This document shows positions 1 through 4,151 of a stretch of 5,235 nucleotides of DNA, piece after piece; position 1 is the first letter of the stretch, and each line of letters opens with the position of its first letter. The stretch is from DASQFQ01 sp038327685 (GTDB lineage Bacteria > Actinomycetota > Thermoleophilia > Solirubrobacterales > Solirubrobacteraceae): contig JBBQLH010000160.1 of the NCBI GenBank assembly GCA_038327685.1, positions 1 through 5,235 of the forward strand, given 5' to 3'. The notes beneath the pieces were generated by a model. It saw only the letters and a program-made list of their open reading frames with translations. It was not told where the DNA came from and made no database searches. The position numbers were made by a program, and so were the translations under genes.

Positions 1-550
1 AGTGGCGGGCCATCGGCAGAACGCTGTCCTCGTTGACGCCGCGCTTGACGACCATGTTGATCTTGATCGGCCCGAGCCCCGCCGCGGCGGCGGCCTCGAT
101 CCCCGCCAGCACGCGCTCGACCGGGAAGCCGACGTCGTTGACGGCGGCGAACACCTCGTTGTCGAGGCTGTCGAGGCTGACCGTGATCCGGCGCAGCCCG
201 GCGTCCCCGAGCGCCCGCGCCTTGCGCGCCAGCGCCGAGCCGTTGGTGGTCATCGCCAGGTCCCCGAGCCCGGGGATCCGCGCGAGCATCTCGACGAGCC
301 GCTCCACCTCGCGGCGCACGAGCGGCTCGCCGCCGGTCAGGCGGATCTTGCTCACTCCATGGTCACCAACAAAGATCCGCGCGAGGCGCTCGATCTCCTC
401 AAACGTCAAAAGCTCGGCGCGCTCGAGGAACTCGTAGTCGCGCCCGAAGACCTCGCGGGGCATGCAATAGACGCAGCGGAAATTGCAACGATCGGTGACC
501 GAGATCCGCAGATCGCGCAGCGGCCGCGCCAGCGCGTCGGTGACCGTCAT
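1..550 (-). CDS. moaA: GTP 3',8-cyclase MoaA, N-terminal part (cut by window edge)
   Basis: MoaA is a cytosolic radical SAM enzyme. It converts GTP to 3',8-cyclo-7,8-dihydro-GTP, the first step of molybdenum cofactor synthesis, with MoaC as its partner. The visible 183 residues carry the radical SAM cluster motif CNFRCVYC (Cys22, Cys26, Cys29) directly after LRDLRISVTDR, a typical MoaA context. They also show GGEP at 73-76 (SAM binding), TTNG at 101-104 and VSLDSLD at 124-130. The family is usually about 330 residues, so the C-terminal half with the second 4Fe-4S cluster lies beyond the left edge. I chose the ATG at 550 because GGGAG lies about 10 bases upstream. An in-frame ATG at 559 would add only MIV and sits too close to that ribosome site. 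No other moa gene is in view. The family call is secure; only the exact start is uncertain. Confidence 0.95.
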   Translation of the reverse strand, partial: MTVTDALARPLRDLRISVTDRCNFRCVYCMPREVFGRDYEFLERAELLTFEEIERLARIFVGDHGVSKIRLTGGEPLVRREVERLVEMLARIPGLGDLAMTTNGSALARKARALGDAGLRRITVSLDSLDNEVFAAVNDVGFPVERVLAGIEAAAAAGLGPIKINMVVKRGVNEDSVLPMARH

Positions 551-654
551 CACGATCATTCTCCCACGCCCCCGGCACCGCCGAACAGGCGGCGGCTCGC
601 GCACGTGGTGAACCGCGCGTAGAACAAGCCGATGGCGGCTTCCGCGACCCGGCG

Positions 655-773
655 CCGACTTGCCTGCCGAGCTCGTCGCGTGCGAAGAGAACGGGGACGT
701 CGAGCCGGCGGAGCGTGGGTTCGGCGAACGCGTAGCGACGGTCGAGCTCCGCGTAGCTGCGTGAGATCGGCTC
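655..773 (-). pseudogene. Possible decayed coding remnant upstream of moaA
   Basis: On the minus strand one frame reads about 40 residues, EPISRSYAELDRRYAFAEPT then LRRLDVPVLFARDELGRQ. Its third codon positions are strongly GC-rich, as expected of real genes here, and its composition looks natural rather than arginine/proline-rich. There is no usable start: an in-frame TAA lies a few codons upstream. About 30 bases further downstream the coding-like pattern seems to move to another frame (VAEAAIGLFYARFTTCASRR), which ends at a TGA overlapping the moaA start region. This fits a frameshifted remnant of an old gene. I do not recognise the family, and chance is a real alternative. Confidence 0.2.
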
Positions 774-1032
774 GTTTCGTCTCTTCGACGATTAGGGTCG
801 GCATCCCTGAGGCGGATTGGGCGGACCTGGGCGCCGCAGCAGAGCTAACGCCAAGCGGTGCCCGCGACGCCCGCTCAGGACGACGAACGAGCTGCCCGGT
901 GGACCTCGCCGTCCAGCAGTCAGACGACCCGCTCGCCGGCGAAAGCAGCACTCGGCACGGGTCCGCCCAGAGGCTCGCCACAGTTCCCCTCCGCTACGAA
1001 AGCGGCCGTGATGGGCGACGCTCGCGTTGGGA

Positions 1033-1050
1033 CGACACGCGCAAGTGTCG
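1033..1050. repeat. Inverted repeat CGACAC / GTGTCG
   Basis: A perfect 6-bp stem closes a 6-base loop (GCGCAA). It lies in the gene-free stretch. It has no T-run on either side, so it is not a classical terminator. Confidence 0.5.
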
Positions 1051-1150
1051 CCCGGCTCTCTCGTCGCTCCTGCTCCGCCAGCGTGAGCGGACGCGTCCGC
1101 CGAACCGCCTTGGGCTGCCCGAACCGGCGCACCGCGAGCGAGGCGCTCCA

Positions 1151-1169
1151 CGGCGCCCTCCGGGCGCCG
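1151..1169. repeat. Strong hairpin CGGCGCCC-TCC-GGGCGCCG
   Basis: A perfect 8-bp all-GC stem with a 3-base loop, the most stable compact hairpin in the gene-free stretch. No T-tract follows it. It could be a terminator of the GC-rich, tail-less kind, part of a replication or transfer region, or a structural remnant. Confidence 0.6.
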
Positions 1170-1204
1170 CTCCGCACCCCGCTCGCCCGCCCCTCAATCA
1201 CCCT

Positions 1205-1220
1205 GTCGCGCTGCCGCGAC
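1205..1220. repeat. Hairpin GTCGCG-CTGC-CGCGAC
   Basis: A perfect 6-bp stem with a 4-base loop, 36 bases beyond the 1151-1169 hairpin and just before a pair of CGCTGGCAG direct repeats. Confidence 0.5.
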
Positions 1221-1233
1221 CTGGCGCCGCGGT

Positions 1234-1258
1234 CGCTGGCAGACCCCGACGCTGGCAG
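1234..1258. repeat. Two direct copies of CGCTGGCAG, 16 bases apart
   Basis: CGCTGGCAG occurs at 1234-1242 and again at 1250-1258. Two copies are too few to call iterons. They are noted because they sit in a hairpin-rich gene-free stretch ahead of an accessory gene module. Confidence 0.4.
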
Positions 1259-1458
1259 GCCGCCAACGGGCCTTCAAGCCCTTCGGGCTCGCTGACGCGC
1301 CCTCCCTGACGGTCGGGTTCCGGCCCGTCGCCGGCCTGCCCTGCGGGGGCCATGCACAGCCACCACCCCGCCACCCAGCCGCAGCCCAACAGCGGCAATT
1401 CCAGCGCAGCGCATATCCGCACGTCGCCAGTTAGCGCGACCTGGACGGGAGGCCCGTC

Positions 1459-1761
1459 GTGACCACCGCCACCGAGACGCGCCGCGCCGGCCAGACCAAC
1501 GAGCGCGTCGAGCTCGCCCGCTACACCGTCAGCGCGGGTGAGCGCGTCATCCACGGCCAACGCATCCTCGGCGTCGTGCGCCTCGTCGACAACCCGGCGT
1601 GCGGCGAGGGCCGTCACTACGTCATCGAGCGCGAACTCACGGCGATGGCCGAACTCGAGGCGATCGTCACCGACTACCTCCAGCAAGCCCAGACCTGGGA
1701 CGCGATCCCGGCCGCCGGGGCGTGCTGCCTGCTCGCCGAGCTGCAGGAGCAGGCCCGATGA
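1459..1761 (+). CDS. Hypothetical small protein, 100 aa (accessory module gene 1)
   Basis: I do not recognise the function. The GTG start is preceded by GGGAGG about 7 bases upstream, a good ribosome site. Third codon positions are overwhelmingly G or C, which supports real coding. The N-terminus (MTTATETRRAGQTNERVELA) is polar. The middle (RYTVSAGERVIHGQRILGVV, then RLVDNPACGEGRHYVIEREL) alternates like beta-strands. The last 40 residues (MAELEAIVTDYLQQAQTWDA onwards) look helical. There is no signal peptide or membrane segment, so it is probably cytosolic. The stop overlaps the start of the next gene (ATGA at 1758-1761), implying translational coupling in one operon. Small co-located genes like this are typical of integrated mobile elements; that role is inference. 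Confidence 0.8.
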   Translation: MTTATETRRAGQTNERVELARYTVSAGERVIHGQRILGVVRLVDNPACGEGRHYVIERELTAMAELEAIVTDYLQQAQTWDAIPAAGACCLLAELQEQAR

Positions 1762-1991
1762 TCGACCGCTACCACCCCGACCCGGTCGACCGGGCCGAGC
1801 TCACCGAGCAGGACCTTGCCATCGCCGCGCTCGTCGGGCGCTACATCGAGCGCCGCGAGGCCCGACAGTCGCCGTGCACGCGCGACCTGTTCGCCGTCGC
1901 CGCGGAATTCGGCGACACCGCCGTCGACGCGCTCAGGACCGTGCTCGCGTGCTACGAGGCGATGCGCGCCACCGAAGACGGCGCGCCGTGA
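1758..1991 (+). CDS. Hypothetical small protein, 77 aa (accessory module gene 2)
   Basis: This begins at the ATG overlapping the stop of the previous gene by four bases (ATGA). I preferred it over longer in-frame starts that would run inside gene 1. The protein is acidic and mostly helical (ELTEQDLAIAALVGRYIERR, then FAVAAEFGDTAVDALRTVLA). Its segment LTEQDLAIAALVGRYIERRE followed by SPCTRDLFAVAAEFG recalls a small helix-turn-helix-like bundle, but no diagnostic motif is present. It has no membrane segment or signal peptide. Third codon positions are strongly GC-rich. It ends 39 bases before the next start. Function unknown. Confidence 0.75.
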   Translation: MIDRYHPDPVDRAELTEQDLAIAALVGRYIERREARQSPCTRDLFAVAAEFGDTAVDALRTVLACYEAMRATEDGAP

Positions 1992-2030
1992 CCCAGCAAC
2001 ACCGACACCCACCGAACCAAAAGGACTTCC

Positions 2031-2081
2031 ATGCCCACGCTGACAAGCCCGCCGTCGGTACGCTCGGGGTCGCTTCGATGA
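2031..2081 (+). CDS. 16-codon mini-ORF coupled to the next gene
   Basis: A strong ribosome site (AAAAGGA) lies 5 bases before an ATG that opens only MPTLTSPPSVRSGSLR and stops at TGA 2079-2081. That stop overlaps the next ATG (2078) as ATGA. The next start has no good ribosome site of its own, so ribosomes probably reach it by finishing this mini-ORF. It may be a leader peptide, or the ribosome-loading device for the gene at 2078. A sequencing or natural frameshift joining the two frames is an alternative. Confidence 0.5.
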   Translation: MPTLTSPPSVRSGSLR

Positions 2082-2219
2082 GCGCCTCCAACCCCAGTCC
2101 GATCGTCATCGAGGTCGTGCACTTCGAAGACCTCCCGGTCGGCTCACGCGGCACGCGCCGCGCGATCGCTCGCTGGAGCGACGGGACCGAGAGCGAGGCG
2201 CTGACCTGGTACGCCGACT
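2078..2219 (+). pseudogene. Truncated hypothetical protein, first 47 residues (module gene 3)
   Basis: The protein-like part reads MSASNPSPIVIEVVHFEDLP, then VGSRGTRRAIARWSDGTESE, then ALTWYAD. A beta-rich segment with IEVVHFEDLPVGSRGTRRAI suggests a small conserved domain. Up to the codons for TWYAD the codon use is typical of the neighbours. Directly afterwards, at a perfect palindrome (2220-2237), the composition changes and the sequence becomes unlike coding. The frame stays open without a natural stop far into the antisense of the hydrolase (to 3343), so the true C-terminus has been lost. I believe intact relatives continue some 25 residues past WYAD, but this is memory and unverified. 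Function unknown; probably the last member of the small-gene operon. Confidence 0.6.
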
Positions 2220-2237
2220 TATGCGGACATCCGCATA
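2220..2237. repeat. Perfect palindrome TATGCGGA-CA-TCCGCATA at a gene break
   Basis: Two 8-bp arms are separated by 2 bases. It lies exactly where the truncated gene loses its coding character and where a less GC-rich stretch (about 2238-2330) begins. The size and symmetry resemble recombinase core sites or an element end. No recombinase gene is in the window, so this is a candidate junction only. Confidence 0.6.
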
Positions 2238-2346
2238 CCCGGCTTTCACGCTGGTCGACTGCGACGCAACAAGAGACTTCGCTAACCCGCCGATCTTCGA
2301 CATTTGCGCCATGCAGTGCTCATTCGCGGCGTTCGAGCCTGCCCGA

Positions 2347-2378
2347 GATCGCCGTCGCCTGGGTGGGCGCCGGCGATC
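2347..2378 (-). terminator. Hairpin after the hydrolase gene
   Basis: GATCGCCG (2347-2354) pairs perfectly with CGGCGATC (2371-2378). After one T/C mismatch, CGCC pairs with GGCG around a 6-base loop (TGGGTG). The structure starts 15 bases beyond the hydrolase stop codon, where a terminator is expected. There is no T-run, which is common for GC-rich actinobacterial terminators. It could act in both directions. Confidence 0.5.
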
Positions 2379-2392
2379 CGCGCGACGTCAGG

Positions 2393-3229
2393 TCACTTCT
2401 TGAGGAACTCGGTCAGAGCCCCGTTGAACCGGTCGGCGTGGCTGACGTTGAAGCCGTGCGGGGCGTCCTCGATCACGACGAGCTCGGAGGCCCGGATAGC
2501 CTCGTGGGTGCGCTGGCCCGACCCCTCGAAGGGCACGATCGCGTCCGAGTCGCCGTGGATGACCAACGTCGGCACGGTGACCTTGGTCAGGTCCTGGCGA
2601 AAGTCGGTCGTCGCGAACGCCTCCATGCAGCCCAGCGCGGCGGTCTGATCGGACTGCTTGCACAGGGTGACCGCGTCCTGGCGCTGCTGCTCGGAGACCT
2701 TCAGCTCGCCGTCCGCGGAGAAGAACTGCGTGGTGAAGTCGTCGAAGAAGGCGTCGCGGTCCTGCTTGAGCCCGGTCTCGAACTGCTCGGCGGTGGCGTC
2801 ATCAAGCGGGCCGTCCGGGTTGTCGTCGCCCTGCTTCAGGAAGGGGGTCACCGCCGCGGCGAAGACGACGCTGTGGAGACGTTCCTCGCCGTGCTTGGCG
2901 ATGTAGCGGGCGACCTCGCCGCCGCCCATGGAGAAGCCGACGAGCGTGACGTCGCGGAGGTCGAGCTCATCGAGGATGCCGTCCAGGTCGTCGGCGAGCG
3001 TGTCGTAGTCGTAGCCCTTGCTCGGCTTGTCGCTGCGCCCGAATCCGCGGCGGTCGTACGCGACGACGCGGTAGCCGGCGTCCGCGAGCGGCTGGATCTG
3101 CTCGCTCCAGGACTCGCCGGACAGCGGCCAGCCGTGGATGAGCACGACCGGACGGCCGGAGCCGCCGGTGTCGTCGACGTGGACCTGCGTCTTCTTCAGC
3201 AGGCCGGAGTTGGCAGTGACCTCGGGCAT
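2393..3229 (-). CDS. Alpha/beta hydrolase, cofactor-free haloperoxidase type
   Basis: This 278-residue protein has the full length usual for the non-heme chloroperoxidase/esterase branch of the alpha/beta hydrolase fold. Visible are the oxyanion motif IHGWPLSGESW (31-41), YDRRGFGRSDKP (58-69), the nucleophile elbow GFSMGG with Ser100, Asp229 in HGDSDAIVP, and His258 in APHGF. Together these form a complete Ser/Asp/His triad. Such enzymes hydrolyse esters or lactones and can form peracids that halogenate in vitro; the natural substrate cannot be read from sequence. There is no signal peptide, so it is cytosolic. The start ATG at 3229 has AAAGGA 8 bases upstream. The gene is divergent from the 96-aa gene at 3476 and followed by a hairpin. 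The family call is firm; the haloperoxidase name is a family label, not proven activity. Confidence 0.92.
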   Translation of the reverse strand: MPEVTANSGLLKKTQVHVDDTGGSGRPVVLIHGWPLSGESWSEQIQPLADAGYRVVAYDRRGFGRSDKPSKGYDYDTLADDLDGILDELDLRDVTLVGFSMGGGEVARYIAKHGEERLHSVVFAAAVTPFLKQGDDNPDGPLDDATAEQFETGLKQDRDAFFDDFTTQFFSADGELKVSEQQRQDAVTLCKQSDQTAALGCMEAFATTDFRQDLTKVTVPTLVIHGDSDAIVPFEGSGQRTHEAIRASELVVIEDAPHGFNVSHADRFNGALTEFLKK

Positions 3230-3259
3230 CGTGGCGTTCCTTTCGTCGTCAGTCCGATG

Positions 3260-3289
3260 GTGCTACCCGCCCGAGGTCACCCGATGCAA
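3260..3289 (-). promoter_or_regulatory. Candidate promoter of the hydrolase gene
   Basis: Reading the minus strand, TTGCAT (complement of 3284-3289) and TAGCAC (complement of 3260-3265) are separated by 18 bases. They lie about 30 bases ahead of the hydrolase start. The -35 part overlaps the GATGC-AAC-GCATC palindrome, which would suit repressor control. The matches are moderate and the call is tentative. Confidence 0.25.
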
Positions 3290-3399
3290 CGCATCAAGGA
3301 CTCGATGCGACATTCAGATGTCCCCGGGCGAGGAGCCGTATGAAGGGCAGCGGCTTCGGCCCGCGTCGCATCCCGGCCGCTGCTCAGATTCGATGCGGC
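3283..3399. promoter_or_regulatory. Cluster of GATGC motifs between divergent genes
   Basis: GATGC or its complement occurs five times: at 3283 and 3291 (forming the palindrome GATGC-AAC-GCATC), 3304, 3367 (as GTCGCATC, 3365-3372) and 3392. TCGATGCG is present twice as a direct repeat (3302-3309 and 3390-3397). The position between two divergent starts suggests binding sites for a shared regulator. No regulator gene is in view. Confidence 0.3.
3345..3385. repeat. Inverted repeat GCAGCGGC / GCCGCTGC
   Basis: GCAGCGGC (3347-3354) pairs perfectly with GCCGCTGC (3376-3383), extended by one G-T and one G-C pair, around a 21-base loop. It lies in the shared upstream region of the divergent genes. 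It may be structural in the leader of the 96-aa gene's transcript or part of the operator region. Confidence 0.4.
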
Positions 3400-3475
3400 A
3401 GCGTTGAGGGCGGTCGGGTAGCGTCAGCGCGAAGCCCATCCAAGTGGCACCAGCCATAGCGAAAGGCAGGCCGGT

Positions 3476-3766
3476 ATGTACGCAGTCGTTCGGACCTATT
3501 CGGGGCAAGGCGCGTCGGAACTCTTCGATCTTCTCGAGCAGCGCGAGGAGGACGTGAAGGCCCTCATCAGCGGCGTTCCAGGCTTCGTCAACTACGCAGC
3601 CGTTCGCAGCGGCGACGGCGGCGTGACCGTGACGCTCTGCGAAGACAAGGCCGGGACCGACGAGTCCTCCCGCCGCGCTGCGGACTGGGTCAAGGAGAAC
3701 GTCAGCGCGACAGCCAACCCGCCCGCGATCACCGAGGGGAACACGGTCCTCCAGTTCAGCTCCTAG
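3476..3766 (+). CDS. Small protein, 96 aa, likely dimeric alpha/beta-barrel fold
   Basis: The opening MYAVVRTYSGQGASELFDLL, the middle VPGFVNYAAVRSGDGGVTVT and the ending ITEGNTVLQFSS give a strand-helix-strand-strand-helix-strand pattern like the antibiotic-monooxygenase/dimeric alpha-beta barrel superfamily. The segment before the middle strand (LEQREEDVKALISGVPGFVN) matches the usual place where these proteins have a helix running into GF. No catalytic residues can be assigned, so enzyme or stress-protein roles are both possible. The ATG is preceded by AAAGGCAGG at a suitable distance. There is no signal peptide. It is divergent from the hydrolase, with a shared 246-base control region, and ends just ahead of a strong hairpin. 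The coding call is firm; the fold is inferred from pattern. Confidence 0.85.
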   Translation: MYAVVRTYSGQGASELFDLLEQREEDVKALISGVPGFVNYAAVRSGDGGVTVTLCEDKAGTDESSRRAADWVKENVSATANPPAITEGNTVLQFSS

Positions 3767-3783
3767 GCAGGAGACACCGGTGG

Positions 3784-3822
3784 CGGCGTGCTCCCTCCCG
3801 CCACGCGCGGAGGAGCACGCCG
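3784..3822 (+). terminator. Hairpin terminator after the 96-aa gene
   Basis: CGGCGTGCTCC (3784-3794) pairs perfectly with GGAGCACGCCG (3812-3822), 11 bp. The stem is extendable by four or five more pairs with a bulge. It starts 17 bases after the stop. No T-run follows, as is common in high-GC bacteria. Confidence 0.6.
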
Positions 3823-3855
3823 GCTCGGCACACGGCGGCTCGGCGCTCCTGCTTT

Positions 3856-3895
3856 TCGTCCGCAGCAGGCGTCTCGTGTGCGTCGCCGCGGACGA
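3856..3895. repeat. Inverted repeat TCGTCCGC / GCGGACGA next to the IS insertion site
   Basis: A perfect 8-bp stem (3856-3863 with 3888-3895) around a 24-base loop ends 12 bases before the left end of the insertion sequence. Some IS110-family elements prefer structured or repeated targets, so this may be part of the original target context. Confidence 0.4.
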
Positions 3896-3985
3896 TCGCA
3901 TACAGGGCTTGCTGTTCTGATTCGGGTGGTCGGTGGTGTCCGACGTGAAGGAGATGGTCCCGGGCCGGTGGCGAGCTGACTCTCT

Positions 3986-3995
3986 GTTTCAGGCT
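3986..3995 (+). other. Possible left target guide of the bridge RNA
   Basis: The 5' side of the target-binding loop contains TTCAGGCT (3988-3995). The left flank reads TACAGGGCT (3901-3909), so CAGG and CT agree, with one extra G between them and one mismatch before. The match is weak, and these bases could also pair internally (TCAGGC 3989-3994 with GCCTGA 4009-4014). Confidence 0.35.
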
Positions 3996-4017
3996 GTCGG
4001 CCAGGTGGGCCTGACTT

Positions 4018-4026
4018 CCTTTCGCA
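4018..4026 (+). other. Right target guide of the bridge RNA
   Basis: CCTTTCGCA on the 3' side of the target-binding loop is the exact reverse complement of TGCGAAAGG at 5220-5228, the last element base plus the first 8 bases of the right flank. This is the position and polarity expected for a right target guide. Nine of nine bases match. Confidence 0.8.
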
Positions 4027-4067
4027 ATGTCGCTCGTCGCCGGTCCGGGATGGCTCGGCGTGACTTG

Positions 4068-4075
4068 ATAGGAGC
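4068..4075 (+). other. Left donor guide of the bridge RNA
   Basis: ATAGGAGC on the 5' side of the donor-binding loop is identical to ATAGGAGC at 5212-5219, the right end of the element. The right end becomes the left donor half once the ends join in the circle, so this is the expected identity. A similar CTTGA precedes both copies. Confidence 0.75.
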
Positions 4076-4090
4076 GTGGCAGCGCCCTCG

Positions 4091-4098
4091 AGCAAGCC
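4091..4098 (+). other. Right donor guide of the bridge RNA
   Basis: AGCAAGCC on the 3' side of the donor-binding loop is the reverse complement of GGCTTGCT (3906-3913). That sequence spans the shared GCT core and the first bases of the left end. Polarity and position fit a right donor guide. Confidence 0.75.
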
Positions 4099-4151
4099 AT
4101 GTCCGCCGAGCGGTCCAACTGTCGGTCAGGGCGAACAGGAGGACAGGGCGG

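Larger units (their letters stand above)
774..1458. other. Non-coding stretch with hairpins, no convincing gene
   Basis: All six frames in these 685 bases give arginine-, proline- and serine-rich translations typical of empty frames in high-GC DNA. None has a recognisable motif or a good ribosome site. The stretch does hold several compact inverted repeats (1033-1050, 1151-1169, 1205-1220, and a 5-bp stem at 1277-1289) and one short direct repeat, listed separately. It precedes the small-gene module at 1459, so it may hold that module's control region or be decayed mobile-element DNA. No clear promoter for the 1459 gene could be picked out; only an AT-rich CATATC near 1410 stands out. Confidence 0.5.
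3929..4111 (+). ncRNA. Bridge RNA of the IS110 element (about 183 nt)
   Basis: In IS110 elements this RNA binds the transposase and base-pairs with both donor ends and target, choosing where recombination occurs. Three structures are seen in order. A 5' hairpin has stem GTCGG/CCGAC (3929-3933 with 3940-3944). A target-binding loop is closed by a continuous 19-bp helix (3958-3976 with 4032-4050, three G-U pairs). A donor-binding loop is closed by the perfect 8-bp helix GCTCGGCG/CGCCGAGC (4053-4060 with 4104-4111). Both loops continue inward in the same way: one unpaired T, then GAC pairing with GTC. Guides match the element ends and the right flank, listed separately. IS621, the best studied case, has a bridge RNA of 177 nt with the same order of parts. 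The exact 5' and 3' ends are estimates. Confidence 0.85.

Noticed and set aside
2..622. Plus-strand open frame of 206 codons over moaA
   Set aside because: It is antisense to a clear MoaA with all motifs; its composition is a shadow of that gene.
920..1201. Minus-strand frame with QPKAVRRTRPLTLAEQERRE
   Set aside because: The short stretch looks mildly natural, but the rest has poor codon bias and it has no ribosome site or recognisable domain.
632..1309. Plus-strand open frame of 225 codons
   Set aside because: Arginine- and proline-rich throughout, with no ribosome site or motif; a typical empty frame in high-GC DNA.
2106..2312. Minus-strand 68-codon frame beginning MAQMSKIGGLAKSLVASQST
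   Set aside because: The first 30 residues look natural, but it crosses the palindrome and then becomes the antisense of the gene at 2078. It has no ribosome site I can support.
1538..3343. Plus-strand open frame of 601 codons
   Set aside because: It strings together an out-of-frame part of the small genes, the truncated gene at 2078, and the antisense of the hydrolase. Only 2078-2219 looks like a real gene.
3933..4151. N-terminal extension of the transposase from an in-frame start at 3933
   Set aside because: It would translate through the bridge RNA helices, has no good ribosome site, and adds 73 residues absent from the family. The start at 4152 has a strong ribosome site and begins with the expected LGADMHK.
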